The position numbers were made by a program, and so were the translations under genes. A stretch of 50,053 nucleotides of DNA, taken from NCBI GenBank assembly GCA_900766975.1, contig CAAFXO010000029.1:1-50053 (forward strand). Reading direction: 5' to 3'. This DNA is from Bacteroidales bacterium. GTDB taxonomy: Bacteria > Bacteroidota > Bacteroidia > Bacteroidales > Muribaculaceae. The notes under the pieces were generated by a model, which saw only the letters and a list, made by a program, of their open reading frames with translations, was not told the DNA's origin and ran no database searches. Below, in pieces: positions 24,546 through 32,587 of the stretch (the first letter of the stretch is position 1; each line of letters begins with the position of its first letter).

Positions 24546-25631
24546 TCGCAAATTATTGCGAATTATAGTCAATATAGAATCGGGAGAGATGGATGTAAGG
24601 CATCTCAGATCCTTATAGCGGCAAGGTTTATTGCCGAACACCGAGCAAGGGCGGCATGGCAACGAATCATTTTGGCATAAAAAGCACTTCGAGGCATTCC
24701 AGGGAGAGAAACCGCAAAAGGGGTGGGTAGCTCCCCAGATCGAGAGAGTAGGAGCGCCGGCGATGGCAGCGAGGTGCATATTGCCTGAATCCATGGTCAC
24801 GACGAGGTCGAGATGATTGAAGAGAGAGAGTTCGACGGCGAAGCCATAGCCCTTGCCGGCGAGGGAGACTACAAAAGGATACATTTGCGCCCAGGCATCG
24901 AGGATCTCCGTTTCAAATTTACCGCCACCGAATAGGAATACCTTGAGTTTTCTACCCTCCTCGGCAAAATCGGCGAGCCTCGTAATCAGCGACTCCATCA
25001 AATCGACGGGATATATCTTGCCCGGGTGAGCGGCGAAGGGGGCGATACCGATCCATCGGCACCCCTCCTGACGGGGAGGGGTAACGGGGGCGAAAGAATC
25101 GGGGGATGCGGCATATCTGCCACCGAAGAGCGAGTCGAACTTCACCTCAACGGGGAGTCCGGCATCGGCGAAGAGGTCGAAATATCTATCCGACTGAGAT
25201 CGGAGGGGGGATAAGACCTTGTGATGAGTGCGAGTGAGTCGACGTCGTTGGCGGCGGGGCTTGACAAGGTGAAAAGCGTGCACGCCATGCATGCGCAAGA
25301 AGAGAGATAGCAATCTTGTTCTCAGCACATTATGCAGATCGACGAGAATATCGGGATGATAAGTCCGGTGGAGATACTCAGCGAGGCGGTGTATACCGGA
25401 GATGCCATGATAGTCGGCACGCAAATCTACCCCCTCCACGCGCAGATTGGCGGGAGGGTTAACGAATATTGGTGCGAACGCCCGACGAGTTGCCACGACG
25501 AAGAGAGTGTCGGGATAACAGCGGCAGGCGCTATAGATGGCGGGAATGGTCAGCGCCACATCGCCCAGCGCCGAGAAGCGGGTGATGAGCACCCGTCGGG
25601 GGAAAGATGAGATCTGATTACTTTGCTCCAT
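24540..25631 (-). CDS. Glycosyltransferase family 9 (heptosyltransferase-like)
   Basis: The start at 25631 gives 363 residues: short lead, then the family signature 'RRVLITRFSALGDVALTIPAI' (ADP-sugar LPS heptosyltransferase I/II type). Other features are 'DILVDLHN' and 'VTMDSGNMHLAAIAGAPTLSIWGATHP' near residue 290, the nucleotide-sugar binding site. It transfers a sugar to the lipid A-core or another surface glycan. The C-terminus carries Cys-rich residues (about 327-350, CQNDSLPCRPC). It overlaps the DUF4254 gene by 14 bp, an arrangement typical in Bacteroidota. Its stop lies inside an AGAGCGCG-type repeat. Confidence 0.85.
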   Translation of the reverse strand: MEQSNQISSFPRRVLITRFSALGDVALTIPAIYSACRCYPDTLFVVATRRAFAPIFVNPPANLRVEGVDLRADYHGISGIHRLAEYLHRTYHPDILVDLHNVLRTRLLSLFLRMHGVHAFHLVKPRRQRRRLTRTHHKVLSPLRSQSDRYFDLFADAGLPVEVKFDSLFGGRYAASPDSFAPVTPPRQEGCRWIGIAPFAAHPGKIYPVDLMESLITRLADFAEEGRKLKVFLFGGGKFETEILDAWAQMYPFVVSLAGKGYGFAVELSLFNHLDLVVTMDSGNMHLAAIAGAPTLSIWGATHPFCGFSPWNASKCFLCQNDSLPCRPCSVFGNKPCRYKDLRCLTSISPDSILTIIRNNLRF

Positions 25632-26223
25632 AGAGCACGGGGTTGGTATCCTCGTCATTATACATCTTCATCTGGCGATAGACCTTCATATACTTGCGTC
25701 CGGCGGCAATATCGTCGATCAGAGCATTGATGGCAGAGATCAGGTCGACACGCTGCTGGAGGAGGATATTGAGTTTGCCGGCGCACTTGGCGCGGTGGGC
25801 ATCATCGGCATCGGAGCGATGCGCCTCGAGGTCCATGTGATAGATCTTGAGCGCGAGGATCGAGAGGCGGTCGAGCGCCCAAGCGGGGCTTTCGGTATTG
25901 ATGGTAGCATCGGGAAGGACTTGGACATCGGCATACTTATCGCGGAGCCAGCTGTCGAGTTCCTCGACCATATCGGTGCGATCTTGGTTGGAGGCATCGA
26001 TGCGGCGTTTCAGTGCCAGGGCAGCCACCGGGTCGATGTTGGGATCGCGGATGATATCCTCGAGATGCCATTGCACGGCATCAATACGATTCTTGGCATA
26101 GAGCACACCCTCGATCGACTTGGGATCGTAGGGACAGCGAGTAGGGGCATCGACATTATCATCAATATGATAATCGGCCACCGACTGTTGGAAAATATCG
26201 TAACACTTATCAGCGAAATTCAT
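25618..26223 (-). CDS. DUF4254 domain protein
   Basis: The start at 26223 gives 201 residues; an ATG 20 codons upstream is inside AT-rich leader and unlikely. The protein is helical and Asp/Arg-rich, with the family features 'NRIDAVQWHLEDIIRDP', 'RRIDASNQDRTDMVEELD' and 'DRLSILALKIYHM'. DUF4254 proteins occur next to GT9 genes in Bacteroidota and probably serve the same glycan pathway, with unproven biochemical function. It is first in a two-gene operon with a clear promoter at 26253-26283. Confidence 0.85.
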   Translation of the reverse strand: MNFADKCYDIFQQSVADYHIDDNVDAPTRCPYDPKSIEGVLYAKNRIDAVQWHLEDIIRDPNIDPVAALALKRRIDASNQDRTDMVEELDSWLRDKYADVQVLPDATINTESPAWALDRLSILALKIYHMDLEAHRSDADDAHRAKCAGKLNILLQQRVDLISAINALIDDIAAGRKYMKVYRQMKMYNDEDTNPVLYGAK

Positions 26224-26252
26224 AATTAAAAAACGGATTAAGTAATAAAACA

Positions 26253-26283
26253 CAAATTTAAATAAAAAAGAGGATTTTCCCAA
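26253..26283 (-). promoter_or_regulatory. Promoter of DUF4254-GT9 operon
   Basis: Minus strand: TTG (26283-26281), 20 bp, TAAATTTG (26260-26253). Start codon about 30 bp downstream of the -7 box. A divergent -7-like TAAATTTG at 26299-26306 on the plus strand may serve the VanZ-family gene but lacks a good -33. Confidence 0.75.
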
Positions 26284-26348
26284 CTAAAATAAAATTTATA
26301 AATTTGTGGAGAGAAAAAGAAAAAGGATAGGTATAGCTAAAAAAGGAT

Positions 26349-26762
26349 ATGAAAAAGATATTGAAGAGAATGTGGGGATGGTGGCACAGCGTGCTGATCT
26401 TGGGCATAATCCTCTACTTGACACTGAGTCCTGACCCTATGTCGGGGCATAAGGTTCATCTGTTCGAAGGGGCAGACAAGGTGGTGCACTGCTGCATGTT
26501 CATAGCTCTCTCGGCGGCGATGGTCTATGACATGACAGTGAATAGTCGGAAGAGACTCATCAGAGCCGGAGAGGGAGTGGTGCTTGCGCTGATCTGCATA
26601 ATGATCGGTGGGATAGATGAGTTGGCTCAAGGGTATTGGGTGGCAGGGCGCAGTGGCGACCTGCTCGACTTCGGAGCAGACATCGCCGGAAGCATCATCG
26701 GCACAGTCGGAGCACATCTATGGCTCAAACAGACACGAAAAGGTGGCATTAACAACATTTAG
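26349..26762 (+). CDS. VanZ-family membrane protein
   Basis: The 137-residue product has four hydrophobic segments and the VanZ features: 'LFEGADKVVHCCMFIALS' (K-x-x-H-x-x-x-F), and 'GGIDELAQGYWVAGRSGDLLDFGADIAGSIIG' with Asp-Glu-x-x-Q and Arg-x-x-D-x-x-D. VanZ proteins have been linked to teicoplanin resistance and phospholipid-related roles, but the activity is unproven here. Its stop codon overlaps that of the convergent P-type ATPase gene (TTAG, 26759-26762). No terminator separates them. Confidence 0.85.
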   Translation: MKKILKRMWGWWHSVLILGIILYLTLSPDPMSGHKVHLFEGADKVVHCCMFIALSAAMVYDMTVNSRKRLIRAGEGVVLALICIMIGGIDELAQGYWVAGRSGDLLDFGADIAGSIIGTVGAHLWLKQTRKGGINNI

Positions 26763-29434
26763 TCGCAAGTAGCGACACGACGCTTCTTAGCGAAGAGATG
26801 GCAGATTTCGTCTACCCAGAGCACTACGGAAGTGACTGAGACGATAATCGCCCAATCGGTCCATTTGAGAGGCACCACGCCGAAGAAACCACCGCCGAAA
26901 GTCACGATAGCGATTTGCCCTATCAGGATAGCGCCGGCAATAAGGAGGAAACCGCGACACCCTTTGAAATGGAAAGCCGAACGCCCCGACTCGAACGAGC
27001 GCGTGTTGAACATATTCCAGAACTGCAAGAATACGAAGGTCGTGAAGAAGATCGAGAGTTCGTAGGGAGTGAGTCGAGCCACCTCATCGGCAGGACAGTT
27101 ACCCACTTGCAGCAAGGAAGTCAGGTCGACATGTTCCAAATAGAATAGGAGACCGAAGAGCAGCAAGAAGAAGACACCGCCGACGCCGAAAATAAAACGG
27201 CTCATGTGTCGCGAGATGATGAAAGCGGAGCGGGAGCGCGGCGGAACTTGCATCACCTTGCGCGAAGGGGGCAGAGTGGCGAAAGCGACGGCGGCAAATG
27301 TATCCATAATCAGATTTACCCAGAGCATTTGAGTCACCGACAGGGGGGACTCGGTGCCCATGAAAGCCCCGATGAGCACAGTGAGGCACGCCACGACGTT
27401 GACCGTAAGTTGGAAGATGATAAAGCGCTGGATATTCTGATAGAGGGAACGTCCCCACATCACAGCTCTTCCTATCGAAGAGAAAGAATTATCGATGATG
27501 GTGATATCGGAAGCCTCCTTGGCGACAGAAGTGCCGTCGCCCATGGAGAGACCGACATGCGCAGCCTTGAGAGCTGGGGCATCGTTGGTGCCATCGCCGG
27601 TAACAGCCACCACCTCATCATTGGCTTGGAGCGCCTCTACGAGGCGTCGCTTATCGAGAGGTCGAGCACGAGCTATAATCTTGATCTTTTGGGCACGGCG
27701 TTGCAGATCCTCATCGCTCATGGCACCAATCTCGGTGCCGGTGATTACGGCATCCTCGCCATCGACCTTATCATCCCACAGGCCTATCTGTCGACCGATT
27801 TCGAGGGCAGTGCCGGGGGTATCTCCGGTAACGATCTTGACCTTGATACCGGCATTGAGCACCTCGCTGACAGCCGCGGGCACATCCTCGCGCACGGGGT
27901 CGGAGATAGCCACAACGCCGACGAAGCAGAGCGACTCTGCCTCAATCTTGCCATCGACGATGCCCTGTTCATCCGGAGTCAAAGTGGCAACAGCAAAGCC
28001 AAGAGTACGCATGGCTTGCTTCTGATATCCTGCCAAGAGAGAATCGATGGTCTTGCTATCGACACCCCTCTTATCTTTGCACATACGATAGACTATCTCC
28101 GGAGCGCCCTTGACGAAGAGGATGCGAGAGCCGGAGGGGAGAGCAACCGAAGTCGCCATATATTTTCGTTCGGTGGAGAATGGGAGCTGAGCGATGGTCT
28201 CAGACTCGAATCTCATGTCGAGGTAATTGACCCCCTGACCATGAAGCCAAAGGAGGAGGGCACCCTCGGTAGGATTGCCGATCACCTCGGGGGCTTGAGG
28301 GGTGAGGTGGAGTTGGGCAGTGGAATTGACCGCCATACCACGCCGGATGATGTCCCGGTCGTCGAAGCCAAAGAACTCCGCACTGTAGACTTGCATCTTA
28401 TTCTGAGTGAGTGTACCGGTCTTGTCGGTGCATATAACGGTGGCGGCACCCATGGTCTCGCAGGCATGGAGTTTGCGCACGAGGTTGTTGGTGCGGAGCA
28501 TCCGTCTCATAGAGTAGGCCAGAGCGAGAGTCACCGCCATAGGGAGACCCTCGGGGACAGCCACGACGATCAGGGTGACAGCCACCATAAGCGACTGCAA
28601 GATATAAGCCACGAGCTCCATCCACTCGAAATCGGGGAACTCGATAAAGAACATCACGATACGCCCTACGACAACGAGGGCAGCGACGGCGTAAGAAATC
28701 CAAGTTACGACTCTGCCGAGGCCTTCGAACTGCTCATCGAGAGGGGTTTTGACACCATCATCGATGCCGGCGGCATGGAACACCTTGCCATGTTCGGAGC
28801 TATCGCCGACGGCAGTGACGCGCATCACGCCATGTCCCTCCATGACCTTCGTGCCGCGCATCACGGCGTCGGTGGGATAGGTGGCGTCGGGGTCGAAGAG
28901 TGCCGGGTCGGTGTGCTTGTGGCACATCGGTTCGCCGGTGAGTGTAGACTCGTCGACATTGAGCATCACCGCCTCGAGTAGTTGACCGTCGGCAGGTATC
29001 TCCTCGCCTGTGTTGAGGATTACGACATCGCCGACCACGACATCCTTGCGAGGCACTTGCGACACATTGCCATCGCGGAGCACCTGCACCGGCTGGTCGT
29101 CATTCACCTTATTGAGGATAGAGAACTCACGGTCGGCCTTCGCTTCGAAGATAAAAGAGAGGCCGGTGGCAAGCAGGATGGCTATAAAGATGCCGATCGG
29201 TTCGAAGAAGACCGAGAAATCGCGGTCCAAGCCGAAATACTCATAGCAAGAGATGCCGATAGAGAGGGCACCCGCCACGAGCAGGACTATAATCAGAGGA
29301 TCGCCAAACTTACGGAGGAACTGTATCCAGAGCGACTCCTTGGCTTGGGGGGTCAATATATTCGCGCCATATTTCGATCGGCTCTCCTCCACCTGAGAGG
29401 AAGTCAAGCCCTCAAAACGATGATAATTTGCCAT
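26759..29434 (-). CDS. Calcium-type cation-transporting P-type ATPase
   Basis: The 891-residue product belongs to the type II P-ATPases (PMCA-like). Phosphorylated Asp337 is in ICTDKTGTLT; TGEP (166-169, usually TGES) is the actuator loop; PEGL (294-297) is the ion-binding segment 4; 'TGDGTNDAPALKAAHVGLSMG' is the hinge. It pumps cations, most likely Ca2+, across the inner membrane using ATP. About ten membrane segments are visible. TGEP instead of TGES is a common Ca-type variation. It is convergent with the VanZ-family gene; upstream no promoter was recognised. Confidence 0.92.
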   Translation of the reverse strand: MANYHRFEGLTSSQVEESRSKYGANILTPQAKESLWIQFLRKFGDPLIIVLLVAGALSIGISCYEYFGLDRDFSVFFEPIGIFIAILLATGLSFIFEAKADREFSILNKVNDDQPVQVLRDGNVSQVPRKDVVVGDVVILNTGEEIPADGQLLEAVMLNVDESTLTGEPMCHKHTDPALFDPDATYPTDAVMRGTKVMEGHGVMRVTAVGDSSEHGKVFHAAGIDDGVKTPLDEQFEGLGRVVTWISYAVAALVVVGRIVMFFIEFPDFEWMELVAYILQSLMVAVTLIVVAVPEGLPMAVTLALAYSMRRMLRTNNLVRKLHACETMGAATVICTDKTGTLTQNKMQVYSAEFFGFDDRDIIRRGMAVNSTAQLHLTPQAPEVIGNPTEGALLLWLHGQGVNYLDMRFESETIAQLPFSTERKYMATSVALPSGSRILFVKGAPEIVYRMCKDKRGVDSKTIDSLLAGYQKQAMRTLGFAVATLTPDEQGIVDGKIEAESLCFVGVVAISDPVREDVPAAVSEVLNAGIKVKIVTGDTPGTALEIGRQIGLWDDKVDGEDAVITGTEIGAMSDEDLQRRAQKIKIIARARPLDKRRLVEALQANDEVVAVTGDGTNDAPALKAAHVGLSMGDGTSVAKEASDITIIDNSFSSIGRAVMWGRSLYQNIQRFIIFQLTVNVVACLTVLIGAFMGTESPLSVTQMLWVNLIMDTFAAVAFATLPPSRKVMQVPPRSRSAFIISRHMSRFIFGVGGVFFLLLFGLLFYLEHVDLTSLLQVGNCPADEVARLTPYELSIFFTTFVFLQFWNMFNTRSFESGRSAFHFKGCRGFLLIAGAILIGQIAIVTFGGGFFGVVPLKWTDWAIIVSVTSVVLWVDEICHLFAKKRRVATCD

Positions 29435-29485
29435 AGAAGGATAATATCAGACGTCAGAAAAATTTGTTTAGAGCTCATTCTATTA

Positions 29486-30802
29486 TCAGTCGCGAGAGAA
29501 TAGGTCGCGAGAATAGATTTTGTCGGCTACATCCTTGAGATCGTCGGATGTACGGTTGGCGAGGATGGCTTGGCTACGGCGTTTGAACTCGTCGAGGTCG
29601 TTGACGACTTCGGAGCCGAAGAAGGTGGTGCCATTGGGGAGGGTGGGTTCGTAGATGATGACCTTTGCTCCCTTGGCTTTGATACGTTTCATCACACCCT
29701 GGATAGAGGAATGGCGGAAATTGTCGCTATTCGACTTCATTGTGAGGCGGTAGACACCGATGACACATTCACGCTCAGGCATTGAGCCATAGACACACTG
29801 TTCGGAATAATTATAATAGCCTGCCTTTTTGAGCACCTGGTCGGCGATGAAATCCTTTCGGGTACGGTTGCTTGCCACAATAGCCGACATCATGTTTTGG
29901 GGCACGTCGGCGTAATTGGCGAGGAGTTGTTTGGAGTCCTTGGGGAGGCAATATCCGCCATAACCGAAAGAGGGGTTGTTATAGTGAGTTCCGATACGAG
30001 GATCGAGGCCGATACCTTCGATTATGGCTTTGGGGTCGAGGCCTTTGACTTCGGCGTAAGTATCGAGTTCGTTGAAATAGCTGACGCGGAGAGCCAAGTA
30101 AGTGTTGGCGAAGAGTTTGACAGCCTCCGCTTCGGTAAGACCCATATATAGAGTTGGGATATCCTGTTTGATGGCACCCTGCTGCAGGAGTGTGGCGAAG
30201 GTATGAGCCTTCTCCTCAAGGAGGTCGCGGTCGGAGAGTCGGGTCACTGCCTCGTCGAATGGGGAGGGGGTATCATCTTTAGAGAGGAGCGGGAATCCGG
30301 CGATGATGCGCGAGGGGTAAAGGTTGTCGTAGAGGGCCTTGGACTCGCGGAGGAACTCCGGGAAGAATAAAAGGTTGAATTTCTCGACACCACGAGCGGC
30401 ATACTTGACATACAAAGACTTGCAATATCCGACGGGGATGGTGGATTTGATCACCATCACGGCATTGGGATTGACGCTGAGCACGAGGTCGATAACATCC
30501 TCGATGCAATGGGTGTCGAAATAATTTTTGACAGGGTCATAATTGGTAGGGGCAGCGATAACGACGAAATCGGCGTTGGCGTAAGCGGTAGCGCCATCGA
30601 GGGTAGCGGAGAGGTCGAGTTGACACTCGCGGAGGTAGCGCTCGATATACTCATCGCGTATCGGGGAGAGGCGTCGATTGATCAGGTCGACCTTCTCGGG
30701 GATAACGTCGACGGCAGTGACATGATTATGTTGAGCCAGAAGAGTGGCGATGCTGAGACCGACATAGCCGGTGCCGGCGACGGCGATATTATAACTATCC
30801 AT
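29486..30802 (-). CDS. ugd: UDP-glucose 6-dehydrogenase
   Basis: Oxidises UDP-glucose to UDP-glucuronate with NAD+ for surface polysaccharides. The 438-residue product shows the NAD-binding 'VAGTGYVGLSIATLL', the 'KSTIPVGYCK' segment, the 'EAVKLFANTYLALRVSYFNELD' helix and the active-site Cys in GYGGYCLPKD. The form matches E. coli-type short Ugd. The C-terminal NAD/UDP domain is complete ('MKRIKAKGAKVIIYEP'). A tail of about 40 residues rich in Arg and Asp follows. The gene stands apart; no other nucleotide-sugar gene is close. Confidence 0.93.
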   Translation of the reverse strand: MDSYNIAVAGTGYVGLSIATLLAQHNHVTAVDVIPEKVDLINRRLSPIRDEYIERYLRECQLDLSATLDGATAYANADFVVIAAPTNYDPVKNYFDTHCIEDVIDLVLSVNPNAVMVIKSTIPVGYCKSLYVKYAARGVEKFNLLFFPEFLRESKALYDNLYPSRIIAGFPLLSKDDTPSPFDEAVTRLSDRDLLEEKAHTFATLLQQGAIKQDIPTLYMGLTEAEAVKLFANTYLALRVSYFNELDTYAEVKGLDPKAIIEGIGLDPRIGTHYNNPSFGYGGYCLPKDSKQLLANYADVPQNMMSAIVASNRTRKDFIADQVLKKAGYYNYSEQCVYGSMPERECVIGVYRLTMKSNSDNFRHSSIQGVMKRIKAKGAKVIIYEPTLPNGTTFFGSEVVNDLDEFKRRSQAILANRTSDDLKDVADKIYSRDLFSRD

Positions 30803-31102
30803 AGATGAAATAGATAAGTAATACTATTCTTAAGACGAAATTTCAGAATTTTACAAAATTACTAAAAATAATCCAAGTAACTAAAATAAAGTCGTCGGAA
30901 AATAAAAATATGAAAGAAGAATTAGGCAGTTTGAAGGAAAATCGTTAATTTTGCCCTAACCCCCAAAAGACGACGGCGAGCTCTAAACAGCTTGTCCTTG
31001 CCTTAAAAACCGTTCCTACCGGTCTGATTTTGGGGAGTAGCATAAAAGTCTTTCATAGAATATTAAATTTTTATGAATTTATAATTTTTAAACATTAAAG
31101 AT
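30803..31102. other. AT-rich gene-free gap
   Basis: About 300 bp with no ORF of interest. It contains a degenerate end of the AGAGCGCG repeat (30940-30983: TTAATTTTG, CCCTAACCCCCAAAAG, then GCGAGCTCTAAAC) that closely parallels the right end of the MITE-like copies. A TAATTTTG box (30946-30953) has no well-placed -33. Confidence 0.5.
30940..30983 (+). repeat. Degenerate right end of MITE-like repeat
   Basis: TCGTTAATTTTGCCCTAACC then CCCAAAAG and GAGCTCT follow the same order and spacing as GTTACCTTTGCCCTACG, CCCCAAAAA and CGCGCTCT in the full copies. No matching left end is seen in the gap. It lies 120 bp upstream of a lipoprotein gene. Confidence 0.5.
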
Positions 31103-31531
31103 ATGAGATTTAAGACAGTATTTTGTTTTGTAGCAGGGATGTTGCTACTGACCGGATGCTCCGGTGGCTCTAATACCAAAGCAATGGCGGAGACTACTAC
31201 CGTGACTGAATCCGTAGCCGAACCGGCATGTCAGGGTAATGACGAATCTATGGAGGTGGAAGCAGCCACAGCCGATGAAGTCAAGATCGAGAAAGGGGCT
31301 AACCTTGTGGCAGTGCTCCGTGCGTCGAAGGGTGTCACCTACGAATATAATGCCGACTCCGGGATTTGGGCTCATGTGGGCAACGTATCGATCATCATCG
31401 ACGAAGATCAGCTCAACGCCAAGGGTGTTGAGTTCATGAGCTCAGTACTCTCGGATATCGAGCCTAATCTTGCCTTCAGCCCCGACTACCTGAAGCCGGA
31501 TGCCAAGATCCTCCAGATCGAGAAAGATTAG
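31103..31531 (+). CDS. Small lipoprotein, unknown function
   Basis: The 142-residue product has a clear lipoprotein signal (Leu-Thr-Gly-Cys, Cys19) followed by a Ser/Gly-Asn linker. The mature C-terminal part (about 70-142) contains 'VGNVSIIIDEDQLNAKG', which resembles the segment 'VGNIATSSGKLDKDQLDKAKK' of the gene fragment at 31706-31921, so the two probably derive from one family. No domain name is known. The following lipoprotein gene (31954) may be related in location but differs in sequence. Confidence 0.75.
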   Translation: MRFKTVFCFVAGMLLLTGCSGGSNTKAMAETTTVTESVAEPACQGNDESMEVEAATADEVKIEKGANLVAVLRASKGVTYEYNADSGIWAHVGNVSIIIDEDQLNAKGVEFMSSVLSDIEPNLAFSPDYLKPDAKILQIEKD

Positions 31532-31542
31532 TCGAATTATAG

Positions 31543-31572
31543 TAAGAGCGCGCTATAAGAAACGCGCTCTTA
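31543..31572. repeat. TAAGAGCGCG inverted repeat
   Basis: TAAGAGCGCG (31543-31552), ten bases, CGCGCTCTTA (31563-31572). It sits 12 bp after the lipoprotein stop codon. It is the pair of MITE-like ends with the interior lost, or a hairpin that acts as terminator on either strand. Confidence 0.6.
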
Positions 31573-31630
31573 ATTTAATAGTAATAAATAACCCAAAAAA
31601 TCGGGAACGGGCTCTAAAAGAATAGGATTG

Positions 31631-31707
31631 TTCTTGAATTGAAATATTTTGTTCTTGAATTGAAATATTTTGTTCTTGAATTGAAATATTTTGTTCTTGA
31701 ATTGAAA
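31631..31707. repeat. 21-bp tandem repeat, about 3.7 units
   Basis: Units begin at 31631, 31652, 31673 and 31694 with the sequence TTCTTGAATTGAAATATTTT plus G; the last is partial. Copies are exact, so they arose recently. The 21-bp length is a multiple of three but no supported gene covers it. Adjacent to a broken gene fragment. Confidence 0.85.
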
Positions 31708-31921
31708 CTTTTACGAGTCTATTATTTATAATTTTGCAACTGAGAGTAATTGTCACATTCGTGATTTTCGAGAATGGCAGTTGACCGGAGACATCGAAGG
31801 CAACAAATACCACACTCAGTCACTTGTAGGCAATATAGCCACCTCATCGGGCAAGCTCGACAAAGACCAGCTCGACAAAGCCAAGAAGTTCAAAGAACTC
31901 GTAGGCGAAGGTGAGGAATAA
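31706..31921 (+). pseudogene. 3' fragment of a lipoprotein-like gene
   Basis: The frame is open from 31706 (after a TGA at 31703-31705) to the TAA at 31919-31921, with no ATG or alternative start in context. It encodes WQLTGDIEGNKYHTQS followed by a Lys/Asp-rich helix and GEGEE. The segment beginning 'LVGNIATSSGKLDKDQ' resembles the end of the intact lipoprotein at 31103-31531. The 21-bp tandem repeat and a degenerate GGAACGGGCTCT repeat end occupy the place of the missing 5' half, suggesting that rearrangement removed it. Confidence 0.6.
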
Positions 31922-31953
31922 AACTTGAGTAATAATCAAAAACCGATATAATT

Positions 31954-32547
31954 ATGAAGAAGACATTCAAAATTTTCATGGCTGCTGTATCTTGCTTCGC
32001 CCTCACAGGCTTTTTGGCAGCATGTTCAGGTGGCTCGAAAGGGACGAACGACAGCACTGCAGTTGAGACAGAGGCAACAGAAGAAGTTCAGCAGACCCCA
32101 TTCCAAAAAGCTGCTGCGATTGTAAAAGACCTTCCGAAGAACCACGAGGAGATGACCGAAGCTCAAAGGAAGGCATTTGAAGAACAAGCACAGCCTCTCT
32201 GTGACGAGACCAACGGGAAGCCGGCAGAAATCGAGGTTGCTCCGGGTCTTGATATAACGCTCACCAATATCAGATATGAAGATTGGCGTGCCGGTGACAA
32301 CTCAATCCAAGTAATGATTAAGGCAGACTTCGACAAGAGTGTAGAAGATTATTATATGTTATGCCTTGACAAAGATAATAAGGTAGTATTCTATAACAGT
32401 CTTACTTTTGCCGATAAGAGTCACAAGTTTGTAAGTGGTTGGGTTGCTCCGGAGAATGCTGAAAAATGGGGCAGCGTCGTAAGATTAGTCCTCGTTTCAG
32501 CAGAAGTCGGAAAACCTCTTAGCACCGGTGACACATACAATCAGTAA
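31954..32547 (+). CDS. Lipoprotein of unknown function
   Basis: The 197-residue product has a lipoprotein signal ending Leu-Ala-Ala-Cys (Cys24), then a Ser/Gly/Thr-Glu linker (25-45). Residues 45-85 are charged helix; residues 90-190 are beta-rich ('EVAPGLDITLTNIRYEDW', 'IQVMIKADFDKSVEDYYM', 'VVFYNSLTF', 'VVRLVLVSAEV') and resemble an immunoglobulin-like or DUF-type sandwich, with no family certain. It follows the gene fragment by 32 bp. It may originally have been in one unit with the lipoprotein at 31103. Confidence 0.75.
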   Translation: MKKTFKIFMAAVSCFALTGFLAACSGGSKGTNDSTAVETEATEEVQQTPFQKAAAIVKDLPKNHEEMTEAQRKAFEEQAQPLCDETNGKPAEIEVAPGLDITLTNIRYEDWRAGDNSIQVMIKADFDKSVEDYYMLCLDKDNKVVFYNSLTFADKSHKFVSGWVAPENAEKWGSVVRLVLVSAEVGKPLSTGDTYNQ

Positions 32548-32554
32548 TTTTTAC

Positions 32555-32562
32555 TAACTTTG
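32555..32562 (+). promoter_or_regulatory. TAACTTTG -7 box upstream of alcohol dehydrogenase
   Basis: A good -7 box 25 bp before the start codon; no TTG at the expected -33 position. A short leader would follow. Confidence 0.45.
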
Positions 32563-32587
32563 TGATTGGGATTTTAAATATCTTTTT

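Noticed and set aside
27206..28981. 591-codon plus-strand open frame
   Set aside because: It lies opposite the P-type ATPase, whose motifs are complete; the frame translates to a His/Asp/Glu-rich chain with no family and is a codon-bias shadow.
31631..31707. CRISPR array
   Set aside because: The 21-bp units are directly adjacent with no spacers, and no cas genes are present.
31553..31813. 86-residue minus-strand protein with SIQEQNI repeats
   Set aside because: The repetition only reflects the 21-bp tandem DNA repeat; no export signal, family or promoter supports it.
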